In this document: piece after piece, positions 19,123 through 28,434 of the stretch
Layout: the number at the start of each line of letters is the position of its first letter
How positions within the stretch are numbered: the stretch's first letter is position 1
NCBI GenBank assembly: GCA_963762735.1
Contig: CAVXMG010000021.1
Span: 124,001 to 188,000, forward strand
Source of the DNA: DASXKD01 sp963762735
GTDB taxonomy: Bacteria; Actinomycetota; Actinomycetes; Streptosporangiales; Streptosporangiaceae
Reading direction: 5' to 3'
Length of the DNA: 64,000 nucleotides
Made by a program: the position numbers and the translations under genes
Notes under the pieces: generated by a model
Seen by the model: the letters and a program-made list of their open reading frames with translations, nothing else
Databases searched by the model: none
Told to the model about the DNA's origin: nothing

Positions 19123-20658
19123 GCGCGGTCATCCCGGCGGGGCTGACCCGGCAGAGCGAGGTGAGCGCGGATCTTCGCCTCGAGTGCGGGGTGGTGATTG
19201 TCGGATCCGGGGCGGGCGGGGCGACGATGGCTGCCGAACTCGCGGACGCAGGCGTGGATGTCGTGGTGGTCGAGGAAGGCGGCTATCACCCGACCGAGTC
19301 GTTCACTGCCGAGGCCGGCCGCGCGCTGCGGACCTTGTACCGTGACGGCGGCATTGGCCTCGCGCTGGGCAAGCCGCCGGTGCTGTTCTCCGAAGGGCGC
19401 TGCGTCGGCGGGTCTACGGTCGTCAACGGCGGCATGTCCTGGCGCACCCCGGGCCGGGTGCTGCAGCGGTGGGCCGAGGAGGAAGGCATCGCCGCGATCG
19501 GCGAGCGGGACATGGAACCGCACTTCGCCAAGGTGGAGTCGCGGATTTCGGTGGCGCGGCAAGATCCCGAGACAATTGGCAACGATATGCGGCTGCTGAA
19601 GGCCGGTGCCGATGCCAAGGGCTGGAAGATCATCCCGAACCTGCGCAATCAGCTGCACTGCGCCGGCACCAACAACTGCACCAACGGCTGCCCGACGGGC
19701 GCGAAACGCTCGATGCTGGTGACCAATGTCCCCCGGGCGCTGGCGCGCGGGGCCCGGCTGTTCGCGGACTGCCGGGTGGAGCGGATCACCCGGTCCGGTG
19801 GCATCGTCACGGGCATCGAGGGCCGGTTCGTCCGGCCCGGGGGGCACCGCGGCCCGCGGCTGACCGTCCGCGCGCAGGTGGTCGTGGCCGCCGGCGGTGC
19901 GGTGCAGACGCCGGCGCTGCTGGCCCGCTCAGGGCTGCGGTCCCGGTCCGGGCTGCTTGGCCGCAACCTCAGCCTGCACCCCAACGCCAAGGTGATCGCA
20001 TTCTTCGACGAGGAAGTGGTCGGCTGGCACGGCGTGCATCAGGCCTACCAGGTCCGCGAGTTCGCCGGCGACGGCATCCTGCTGACAGCGGTCAACCTGC
20101 CGCCGTCGCTGGTCGCGCTCGGGTTGCCCGGCCATGGCCGCGACCTCGGCCAGGTGATGGCCGGTTACAACCACATGATCACGGCCGGCTGCCTGATCGA
20201 GGACACAGGTACCGGGCGGGTGCGGAACGTCCCTGGACTTGGGCCGCAGGTGTTCTACCAGCTCACCGACCAGGATGCCGAACGGGTGGTGCGTGGGATC
20301 ACGCTGACCGCCGAGCTGATGTTCGCCGCCGGGGCCCGCCGGATCCTGCTGCCGTTCGACGGCGCGCCCGAGGTGCGCGATCCGGCCGGGCTCCAGGGAT
20401 CTGCTCGCCCGCGCTGTGCCCAAGAAGTCAATCGAGCTGTTCACGGTGCACCTGATGGGCACCGCCCGGATGAGCGGCGACCCGCGGCACGGCGTCGTGG
20501 ACAGCTTCGGCGCCTTCCACGGCGTGCCGGGCCTGTTCGTCGCCGACGCCAGCCTGTTCCCCACCCCGATCGGGGTGAACCCGATGGAAACGATCATGGC
20601 GCTGGTCACGCGCAACGCCCAGCGGCTGATCGAGCAGCGCGGCAGGCACCGAATCTAA
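19119..20658 (+). CDS. GMC-family FAD oxidoreductase, one frame break
   Basis: The FAD motif VIVGSGAGGATMAAELADAG starts near residue 26. It is followed by GGSTVVNGGMSWRTP (GMC signature 1 region) and a Cys-rich stretch, HCAGTNNCTNGCPTGAKRSML, characteristic of cholesterol-oxidase or alcohol-dehydrogenase-like GMC proteins. C-terminal HLMGTARMSGDP and the final NPMETIMALVTRNAQRL hold the catalytic His/Asn pair. The frame shifts near 20396: DPAGL(Q) continues as DLLARAVPKKSIELF. One inserted base explains it, and the span (1540) agrees. Middle gene of a three-gene operon. Confidence 0.88.
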
Positions 20659-20694
20659 AAGCCCGCGCCGGTCCGCAAGAAAGTGAGGCCCCCG

Positions 20695-21252
20695 GTGGCC
20701 AGTGTCTCGGCCAGCTATCTCGATCTAGCCCGGAAATCCAAGCGTGAACTCGAGGCGGTGTTCGCCGGCGGAAGCCCGCCCGACGTCTCCGCGCTGACCG
20801 GGTTCGAGTTCCGCGGCTACAACCAGCCGCGGGCAGCGGCGCTGCTGGGCATCCGCAAATTCATCAAGGCCTTCTACCTCGATGGCGCGGGGTCGCCCTT
20901 CGGTTGCAACACCCCGGTCACCCAGAACGGGCTGGAAGACGAATGGCTCGCGCGGCCCAGCGCCGATGCTCCGAAGCGGTATGCCTTCTTCCAGGTCGAA
21001 CCCGCCAGCCCCGGCGCACCAGACGGCCTGCGGCGCGGCGCGGCGTTCCTCGACTACAGCCGCGGCGGTAACCGTGCCTACGACATCGCCCGTATCCTCC
21101 GCGACTACCTGGTGCGCGTCGAACCCGGCTCCGACGACCTGCTCCTCGGCAAGGCATTCTTCGTGGTGGCCGGGACGAGGCTGGCCCACAGCTACTTCCT
21201 CATCGAGCGCTACCGGCTGCTCACCGACGCCACAGCCCTCGCCGAGCGGTAA
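20695..21252 (+). CDS. Third protein of the GMC operon, unknown function
   Basis: 185 residues from GTG 20695 (GAGG 6 bases before it; GTG 20683 adds four residues). I do not know the family with certainty. Visible features are SYLDLARKSKRELEAVF, a central FRGYNQPRAAALLGIRKFIK, the segment GRNRAYD-like GGNRAYDIARILRDYLV, and HSYFLIERYRL near the end. There are no membrane helices or signal peptide. It lies 36 bases after the GMC stop, so it is probably co-expressed and may act on the same substrate. Confidence 0.65.
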   Translation: MASVSASYLDLARKSKRELEAVFAGGSPPDVSALTGFEFRGYNQPRAAALLGIRKFIKAFYLDGAGSPFGCNTPVTQNGLEDEWLARPSADAPKRYAFFQVEPASPGAPDGLRRGAAFLDYSRGGNRAYDIARILRDYLVRVEPGSDDLLLGKAFFVVAGTRLAHSYFLIERYRLLTDATALAER

Positions 21253-21286
21253 CCGAGCCGCAGCGCAGGCTATGGCTGCAGTGGCC

Positions 21287-22772
21287 CTACCAGCCGAGGC
21301 GGCGGGCGGCGGCCTGCCAGGGCGCGGGGTCACCGGGTTCGTAGCGGCGCAGCGTCTGGGTGGCGCGGATCAGCGCGCGCATGCCCGGCAGGTCGTCCGG
21401 GCCCACGGTGCAGCGCTCTGGCCTGCACGAGCACGTTGCCCAGCGCCGCTGCCTCGGCCGGTCCGGCGATCACGGGCAGGCCGCAGGCGTCCGCGGTGAG
21501 CTGGCAGAGCAGCGCGTTGCGCGCACCCCCGCCCACGATGTGCACGGCGTCCGCGTGATGCCCGGACAGCTCCTGGACGCCAAGGATCGCCCGCCGGTGG
21601 GCGAGCGCCAGGCTGTCCAGAATGCACCGGACGAGGCCGGCCGGGGTGTCCGGAACGGGCTGGCCGGTTCGCTGGCAGGCGCCGGCGATGCGTGCGGGCA
21701 TGTCGCCGGGCGGCAGGAACGCAGGATCGTCCGGATCCACCACCGTCCGCAACGCCGGCATCCGCGCCGCCTCGGCGAGCAGCGCCGTCAGGTCCGGGGC
21801 CCGGCCCCGGGCAGCCCAGACGCGGACCGACTCCTGCAGCAGCCACAGCCCCATCACGTTGCGCAGGAAGCGGATCGTGCCGTCCACTCCCGCCTCGTTG
21901 GTGAAACCGGCCTCGCGGCTGGCCTCGGTCAGCACCGGGCTACCGAGCTCGACCCCGGCCAGGGACCAGGTGCCGCAGGAGATATAGGCGAACGACCTGC
22001 CGTCGGCGGGCACGCCGGCCACGGCCGAGGCGGTGTCGTGGGAGCCGACCGCGATCACCGGCAGCGGCCGGGCCCGGCCCGCCCCGGCGGCGTCGCCGAG
22101 GACATCACCGCGCACGTCGCTGCGCAGCTCGCCGATCTGGCTCCCCGGGGTGCGTAGTGCCGGGAAGATGCCCGGCGGGATGCTGACGCGAGCCATCAGC
22201 GCCGTCGCCCAAGCCCGGGACCGCCCGTCGAGCAGCCCGGTGGTGGACGCGTTGGTGATCTCGGCGCCGACCTCGCCGGTGAGCCAGTAGCCGATCAGGT
22301 CGGGGATGAGCAGCAGCGTCCGCGCGGCCGCGAGCTGCGCCGTGTCCCGCGCGGCCGCGAGCTGGTAGATGGTGTTGATCGGAAGCTGGGCAGTGCCGGT
22401 GACCTGGTACATCTCCCGCCTGCTTACGGATGCGTGCACCGCCTCGGCGACGCCCGCGGTGCGCGCGTCCCGGTAGTGCACCGGGTTGCCGAGCAGGGCG
22501 CCACCGGAGTCGAGCAGGCCGTAGTCCACGCCCCAGGAGTCGATGCCCACGCTGGCCAGCTCGAACTCCCCCGCGGCGGCCCGCAGCCCGGCCAGGACGT
22601 CGCCGTAGAGCCGCAGGATGTCCCAGTGCAGGGTGCCGAGCGCGCTGACCGGGCCGTTGCCGAACCGGTGCGCCTCGTGCAGCTCAAGCTCCCCGGGGGC
22701 GACGGTGCCGGCCATCACCCGGCCCCCTGAGGCGCCCAGGTCGACGGCGACGACGGCCTGGCCGGTGCTCAC
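21287..22772 (-). CDS. rhaB: Rhamnulokinase, one frame break near the 3' end
   Basis: FGGY-family kinase phosphorylating L-rhamnulose to rhamnulose 1-phosphate. AVDLGASGGRVMAG is the phosphate-1 loop with the rhamnulokinase-specific spacing. IDSWGVDYGLLD, the ISCGTWSLAGVE phosphate-2 region and HIVGGGARNALLCQLTADA (adenosine loop) follow. The frame breaks near 21411: after LVQARAL the protein continues in another frame as VGPDDLPGMRALIR and ends in RRLGW at a TAG at 21287, which is the normal family ending. In the unrepaired frame it would run to 21330 with a nonsense tail. The GTG/TGA overlap of 4 bases with the aldolase upstream couples the two genes. Confidence 0.93.
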
Positions 22773-24828
22773 CTGAGGAACGCGGCCGCCACCCCGGCGT
22801 CGACCGGGATGTGCAGTCCGGTGGTCAGGGACAGTTCCCCGGCGGTCAGCACGAACACCGCGGCCGCCACATGCTCGGGCAGGACCTCACGCTTGAGCAG
22901 GGTGCGCTGCGCGTAGAAGGCACCGAGCCCGGATTCGGGCACGCCGTAGACCGCGGCGCGCTGTGCGCCCCACCCCCCGGCGAAGATCCCCGAGCCGCGG
23001 ACCACGGCATCGGGGTTGATGCCGTTCACCCGGATGCCGAACTCCCCCAGCTCGGCGGCGAGCAGCCGCACCTGGTGCGCCTGGTCGGCCTTGGCCGCGC
23101 CGTAGGCCACGTTGCTCGGCCCGGCGAACACCGCGTTCTTGCTGCAGATGTAGACGATGTCCCCGCCCATGCCCTGGGCCCGCATCACCCGGGCCGCCTC
23201 ACGGGACACCAGGAAAGAGCCCCGTGCCATTACCGCGTGCTGGATGTCCCAGTCGGCCGCGGTGGTGTCGGCCAGCGGCTTGGACACCGACAGGCCGGCG
23301 TTGTTGACCACCAGGTCCACCCCGCCGAACGCAAGCGCCGCCACGGCGAACGCCCCGGCGATGCTGGCCTCGTCGGTGACGTCGGCGGTGACGTCCACGG
23401 CGACGTCGGCGGTCCCGATGCCCGCGGCTGCCTGCCCGGCCGCGGCACCGTCCCTGTCGGCGAGCACCACGCACGCTCCCTCGGCAGCCAGCCGCTGGGC
23501 GGTGGCCCGCCCGATGCCAGAACCGGCCCCGGTGACCAGCGCGACCCGGGCGGCCAGCGCCTTCGGCCTGGGCCGCCGCCGCAGCTTGGCCTCTTCAAGC
23601 TCCCAGTACTCGATGCGGAACTTCTCGCTCTCGCCGATCGGCGCGTAGGCCGAGACCGACTCGGCGCCGCGCATCACGTTGATGGCGTTGACGTAGAACT
23701 CGCCGGCCACCCGCGCGGTCTGCTTGTCGGCGCCGAAGCTGAACATGCCGACGCCGGGCACAAGCACGATGGCCGGGTCGGCGCCGCGCATCGGCGGGGA
23801 GTCCGCGGTGGCGTGCCGCTCGTAGTACCCGCGGTAGGCCGCACGGTAGGCGGCGTGCAGCTCGCGCAGCCGGTCCGCCACCTCGGCCAGCGGCGCGGCC
23901 GGCGGCAGGTCAAGGACCAGCGGCGCGACCTTGGTGCGCAGGAAGTGGTCCGGGCAGGAGGTGCCGAGCGCGGCCAGCCGCGGATGCTTGCTTCCGGCCA
24001 GGAAATCGAGCACCACGCCGTCGCCGGTGTAGTGGCCCACCTGCGGCCGGTCGGTGCTGGCCAGGCCGCGCAGCAGTGGCGCCAGCTCCACGGCGCGGGC
24101 CCGGCGCTGCGGCGCGGGCAAGGCCCTGAAGCCTGCTATTTCGCTGCCGAACGGCTCTCCGGCGCCATGTTCGTCCAGATACCGCTGTGCGCCGTGGATG
24201 ATCTCCAGCGAGTTCGCCTCGCACTCCTGGCTGGTCGCGCCCCACGCGGTGATCCCGTGGCCGCCAAGTACGACGCCGATCATGCCGGGGCTGGCCCGGT
24301 GCAGTTCAGCGATGTCCAGGCCGAGCTGGAACCCGGGGCGGCGCCAGGGCACCCAGCCGACCCGGCCGCCGAAGCACTCCGCGGTCAGCGTCTCGCCGTC
24401 GGCGGCGGCAGCGAACGCGATCCCCGAGTCCGGGTGCAGGTGATCCACGTGCGGCGCGTCCACCAGCCCGTGCATGGCCGTGTCAATGGAGGCGCCGGGC
24501 CGAGCCATCCCGCCCTGCCAAGGCCGTGCAGGCAGTAGTCGAACGCCGCCACCATCTCGTCCTCGCGCTCGACTCCGGGGTACACGCCGGTCAGCGCGCG
24601 GAGCCGGTCCAGCCGCAGCACCGCCAGCCCCGCCGGGGTCAGCGTGCCCAGGTCGCCGCCGGAGCCCTTGACCCAGAGCAGTTCCACCGGCTCCCCGGTC
24701 ACCGGGTCGGTCGCGGTGCCCTTCGCCGAGGTGTTGCCGCCCGCGTAGTTGGTGTTGCGCCGGTCCGAGCCGAGCCGGTTGCTCCGCCCGATCAGCTCAG
24801 CAACCTCAGTCGGCACTTCCTGCACCAT
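22769..24828 (-). CDS. rhaD: Bifunctional rhamnulose-1-phosphate aldolase / short-chain dehydrogenase, one frame break
   Basis: ATG 24828 follows GGGAGG by 6 bases. The N-terminal half (about residues 1-400) is a class-II aldolase: NYAGGNTSAKG (phosphate site), HVDHLHPDSG and GGHGITAWG (His ligands of the metal). The C-terminal half is an SDR with VALVTGAGSGIGRATAQRL, VNNAGLSVSKPL and the active-site Tyr/Lys in VAYGAAKADQ. This fusion is known in rhamnose catabolism (RhaEW/YuxG type). The aldolase yields DHAP and L-lactaldehyde, and the dehydrogenase half is thought to oxidise lactaldehyde to L-lactate. The frame breaks near 24505, between DYCLHGLG and GMARPGASID. Lies between rhaI and rhaB. 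Confidence 0.92.
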
Positions 24829-24855
24829 CAGCAACCTCCCTGCGGCCGATCCTCT

Positions 24856-24907
24856 TCGTGATCATGACTTTCGGGGGCCTATAGCCCCACCTAAGTCATG
24901 ATCACGA
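24856..24907. repeat. Long nested hairpin between rhaD and rhaI
   Basis: Outer arms TCGTGATCATGACTT (24856-24870) and their exact complement (24893-24907) enclose an inner GGGGC-CTATA-GCCCC stem. The sequence is far less GC-rich than its surroundings. It sits between two same-strand genes, so it could attenuate rhaI-to-rhaD read-through, or be a member of an interspersed palindromic repeat family. Confidence 0.85.
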
Positions 24908-24921
24908 CTCGTGTGGCGGGC

Positions 24922-26088
24922 TCAGGTGCCCCAGCCGGCCTGGGTGCCGCCGATCCGTTCGGCGATGATCTTCTCGCTATACCCCGACCGGTGGTAGGCG
25001 GCGACCGGGTCGGGGTCCAGGCCCATGTCGGCGCGCAACTCCGCCAGCAGGGGGCGGACGTCGGTGTTGTAGGCGTCCATCAGCACCGCGTTGGCGCCCA
25101 GCACGTCCCCTGCCTGCTGCGCCGCGGCCAGCGCGGGCTGGTCGATCAGCAGGGCCTTGGCGGTGGCTTCCTGCACGTTCATCACCGACCGGATCTGCGC
25201 CGGGATCTTCGGCTCGATGTTGTGGCACTGGTCCAGCATGAAAGCCACCCCCGCCTCCGGGCCGGTCGCGCCGGCCTTGACCACTTCGTGCAGGATGCGG
25301 AACAGCTGGAACGGGTCGGCCGCGCCGACCATCAGGTCGTCGTCGGCGTAGAACCGGGAGTTGAAGTCGAACCCGCCGAGCCGCCCCGCCCGCAGCAGCA
25401 GGGCCACGATGAACTCGATGTTCGTCCCCGGGGCGTGGTGCCCGGTGTCCACCACGACGGCGGCCAGGGGGCCGAGGGCCTGGCAGTGCAGCAATGAGGT
25501 GCCCCAGTCCGGCACGTCGGTGGTGTAGAACGACGGCTCGAACAGCTTGTACTCCAGCAGCATCCGCTGCCCGGGTGCGAGCCGCGCATAGACCTCCCGC
25601 AAGGCGTCCGCCAGCCGGTCCTGCCGAGCGGCGATGTCGTCCTGGCCGGGATAGTTCGTCCCATCGGCGAACCACAGCTTCAGGTCGGCCGACCCGGTCG
25701 CATCCATGATGTCCACGCACGCCAGCAGGTGCCCGACGGCCATACGGCGCACCGCCGGGTCCGGGTTGGCGACACTGCCGAGGCGGTAGGCATCGTCTTG
25801 GAACACGTTTGCGTTGACGGTGCCGATCGCGACGCCCTGATCCTTCGCGTAAGCGGCCAGCGCACCGTAGTCGTCCACCGCGTCCCAGGGGATGTGCACC
25901 GCCACGCTCGGCGCTACACCGGTGAACCGGTGCACCTGGGCCGCGTCGTCGATCTTCTCGGTCACCGTCCGCGGCACCCCCGGCTGGGCGAACACCTTGA
26001 ACCGGGTCCCGGTGTTCCCGAACGCCCAGGATGGGGTCTCGATCCGCTGCGCCCGCAGCGCGGCTTTCACGGCAGTCAACTCAGGCAT
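24922..26088 (-). CDS. rhaI: L-rhamnose isomerase (RhaI type)
   Basis: 388 residues, converting L-rhamnose to L-rhamnulose. It belongs to the RhaI group known from Pseudomonas and actinobacteria, not the E. coli RhaA type. Opening IETPSWAFGNTGTRFKVFAQPG is diagnostic. Metal-site segments are LLEYKLFEPSFY, VVVDTGHHAPGTNIE and GGFDFNSRFYADDD, giving the expected Glu, Asp, His and Asp ligands. The frame is intact. It lies downstream of the transporter genes, separated from them by a terminator-like hairpin, and upstream of rhaD. Confidence 0.95.
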   Translation of the reverse strand: MPELTAVKAALRAQRIETPSWAFGNTGTRFKVFAQPGVPRTVTEKIDDAAQVHRFTGVAPSVAVHIPWDAVDDYGALAAYAKDQGVAIGTVNANVFQDDAYRLGSVANPDPAVRRMAVGHLLACVDIMDATGSADLKLWFADGTNYPGQDDIAARQDRLADALREVYARLAPGQRMLLEYKLFEPSFYTTDVPDWGTSLLHCQALGPLAAVVVDTGHHAPGTNIEFIVALLLRAGRLGGFDFNSRFYADDDLMVGAADPFQLFRILHEVVKAGATGPEAGVAFMLDQCHNIEPKIPAQIRSVMNVQEATAKALLIDQPALAAAQQAGDVLGANAVLMDAYNTDVRPLLAELRADMGLDPDPVAAYHRSGYSEKIIAERIGGTQAGWGT

Positions 26089-26204
26089 CTCTCGTCATCT
26101 CCAGGCGGCGCGGTGGGCGGCTCGGCACGGGCGGGCTCAGTCGAGGTGGAAGATCTCGGTGATCTGGCGGAATCCTCCTTGGCGTCGGGTGGCCCGGCGC
26201 CGGG

Positions 26205-26226
26205 CACCCTCCGGTACCGGAGGGTG
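26205..26226. promoter_or_regulatory. Perfect 22-base palindrome
   Basis: CACCCTCCGGT/ACCGGAGGGTG with no spacer, in the rhaS-rhaI gap, next to the hairpin at 26226-26259. Could be an operator for rhaI or part of a double terminator. Confidence 0.5.
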
Positions 26227-26259
26227 GCTGGCGCCCCGGCCAGGGTCGTGGCGCCAGCC
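26226..26259 (-). terminator. Hairpin after the rhamnose-binding protein gene
   Basis: Perfect 10-bp arms GGCTGGCGCC/GGCGCCAGCC with a 14-base loop, 8 bases beyond the stop of the binding-protein gene. It probably lowers transcription into the catabolic genes relative to the transporter genes. Confidence 0.55.
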
Positions 26260-26267
26260 GTCCGGCG

Positions 26268-27329
26268 CTAGAAGTTGAAGTTGTTGATGTTGGCCTTGGT
26301 GAACACGAACGGCGGGCCGAGCAGGATGGTGTGGCCCGCTGCGACGGTGTACTTGCCGAGCTTGCCAGCGGTGAAGGACTGCCCGGCGGCGTTGGTGATC
26401 TTCTTGGAGGCGAGGTTGACCGCCGCGTAAGCGGCCAGGTAACCGAGGTTGGCGGGGTTCCACAGCTCGAAGGCCTGGACGGTGCCGTCCGCGACGTACT
26501 TCTTCAGCGAGTCGGGGGTGCCCAGCCCGGTCACCGCTACCTTGCCCTTGTACTTCGGCGAGTCGACCACCTGGGCCGCGGCCAGGATGCCGACGGTCGT
26601 CGGGGAGATGATGCCCTTGAGGTTCGGGTGCTGCTGCAGCAGGCCCTGGGTGACCTGGGTTGCCGTGGTCGGGTCGTCGTTGCCGTAGACGATGCTCACC
26701 AGGTGCATCTTCGGGTACTTCTTCAGTTCCTGTTTCATGTACCCGATCCAGGCGTTCTGGTTCGGCGCGGACGCGGCGGCGGAGACGATGCCGATATCGC
26801 CGCTGCCGCCGATCTCCTTGGCCAGCAGGTCCACCTCGCTGGTCCCGATCTGCGCCGTGGACGCCTGGTTCACGAACAGGTCGCGGCACGCAGGCGCGTC
26901 CGAGTCGTACATGACCACGGTGATGCCCTTGGTCATGGCGGAGTTCAGCGTGGGGCACAGTGCCGAGGGGTCGGTGGCCGACACGATCAGGATGTTGGCC
27001 CCCTTGGTGATCGCCGACTGGATCGCCGGGATCTGGGAGGCGGGGGTCGCGGCGGTCCCGCTGGTCTCGGTGCCGGTCTCCCCCAGCGCCTGGAGCGCGG
27101 CGAGCGCGCCGCCCGACTTCACGCTGTCCGAGGTGGTGAAGTAGGGGTTGCCGAGGTTCTTCGGGATGACGAAGACCTTCAGCCCCGTCTTCAGCCCGCC
27201 GGCCCCGGTCGAGCCCGAGGACGACGACGGGGTGGAGCTGCTGGAGGAACTGCTGCAGGCGGCGAGGATGGAGCACGCCACCAGCAGCACGGCGGGACCG
27301 GAGAGTACCCGTCTGAGGGAACGGCTCAT
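26268..27329 (-). CDS. rhaS: Rhamnose ABC transporter substrate-binding lipoprotein
   Basis: 353 residues with a lipoprotein signal: hydrophobic VLLVACSILAAC with the lipobox Cys, then a Ser-rich linker. The mature part has the periplasmic-binding-protein fold of the RbsB/RhaS group: VFVIPKNLGNPYFTTSDSVKSG, ANILIVSATDP, GLGTPDSLKKYVADGTV and ELWNPANLGYLAAYAA. AAAGGA precedes the ATG. Position at the end of the importer genes and next to rhaI supports L-rhamnose as ligand. Confidence 0.92.
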   Translation of the reverse strand: MSRSLRRVLSGPAVLLVACSILAACSSSSSSSTPSSSSGSTGAGGLKTGLKVFVIPKNLGNPYFTTSDSVKSGGALAALQALGETGTETSGTAATPASQIPAIQSAITKGANILIVSATDPSALCPTLNSAMTKGITVVMYDSDAPACRDLFVNQASTAQIGTSEVDLLAKEIGGSGDIGIVSAAASAPNQNAWIGYMKQELKKYPKMHLVSIVYGNDDPTTATQVTQGLLQQHPNLKGIISPTTVGILAAAQVVDSPKYKGKVAVTGLGTPDSLKKYVADGTVQAFELWNPANLGYLAAYAAVNLASKKITNAAGQSFTAGKLGKYTVAAGHTILLGPPFVFTKANINNFNF

Positions 27330-27393
27330 AACTGAATCCTTTCAACTTTGGGGTTGAGAAACAAATACCGGGTGGCTAGCGGGAGCCGGCGAG

Positions 27394-28434
27394 TCAGTCA
27401 TGGCTGACCCCCGAGGTAGGGCTCCCGGCCCTCAGCAGCGCGCGCGCCCGGGCAAGGACGGGCGCCGCGTTCGGCACGAAAACGCTGACGAGCAGCAGGC
27501 CGCCGATGACGATGCCGATGGCCTCCTGGTTGAAGTTGGTCAGCAGCAGCGCTCCCTGCAGGCCGGCGAGGGCAAGCACGGCGAGCACCACCCCGCCGAT
27601 CGAGCCCTTGCCGCCGAAGATGGAGACCCCGCCGAGCAGGACGATCGCGACCACGTTCAGTTCCGCGCCGATGCCGTTGTTCTGCACCGCCGTGGCGAGG
27701 CGGAACGTCCACAGCACCCCGGCGAGCGCGCAGACCACGCCGGAGGTCATGAACAACATGGTCTTGATCCGCTTGACCCTGATCCCGGCGAACAGCGCCG
27801 CCTCGGTGCCGGCCCCCATGGCGTAGATGGACCGGCCGGTGGCCGTGGCGTGCAGCACGATGCCGAAGATCACCGCGAGCACCACGAAGATCGCGACGGA
27901 CCAGGAGATGTTCGTGTGCGGGACCGCGGTGACGCCGATCGAGGTGTAGGCGGCGGGGAAGTCAGAGATCGTGTTCGAGCCCAGGATGATCAGCGCGATG
28001 CCCCGGTAGAGCGCCAGCGTGCCGATGGTGACCGCCAGCGAGGGCAGCCCGAGCCTGGTCACCAGCAGGCCGTTGAACAGGCCGGCGGCCAGGCCGAGCA
28101 GCACCAGGACGGCGAAGATGGCCAGCATGGGCCAGTGCCTGGCCCACAGGTATCCGAGCAGCGCGCTGGACATGCCCAGGGTGGACGCGACGGACAGGTC
28201 GATCTCGCCGCTGATGACGATGAGCGTCATGGGCAGCGCCATGATCGCTATCTCGCCCGACGTCACCTCCATATTGAAGATGTTTCCGCTGGTCAGGAAC
28301 TGAGCGGAGGTGCTGGCCCCGAAGATGGCGATGGCGACGACGCCCGCCGCGAGGCCGGTCTCCCAGCGCATCGCCCCATGCAGCACGGAGCGCAGCATGG
28401 CAGGGCCGGGCCTGCCCCGGTCAGGTGCCGGCAC
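27394..28434 (-). CDS. rhaQ: Rhamnose ABC transporter permease 1
   Basis: GTG 28434 is chosen for GGAG 7 bases before it; it overlaps the previous permease gene by 14 bases. 346 residues, eight or more membrane helices. It has the branched permease signature of the RbsC family: PMTLIVISGEIDLSVASTLG near residue 70 and LLGGVSIFGGKGSIGG near residue 260. Forms the pore with the second permease; the C-terminal tail is cytoplasmic. The frame is intact. Confidence 0.92.
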   Translation of the reverse strand: MPAPDRGRPGPAMLRSVLHGAMRWETGLAAGVVAIAIFGASTSAQFLTSGNIFNMEVTSGEIAIMALPMTLIVISGEIDLSVASTLGMSSALLGYLWARHWPMLAIFAVLVLLGLAAGLFNGLLVTRLGLPSLAVTIGTLALYRGIALIILGSNTISDFPAAYTSIGVTAVPHTNISWSVAIFVVLAVIFGIVLHATATGRSIYAMGAGTEAALFAGIRVKRIKTMLFMTSGVVCALAGVLWTFRLATAVQNNGIGAELNVVAIVLLGGVSIFGGKGSIGGVVLAVLALAGLQGALLLTNFNQEAIGIVIGGLLLVSVFVPNAAPVLARARALLRAGSPTSGVSHD

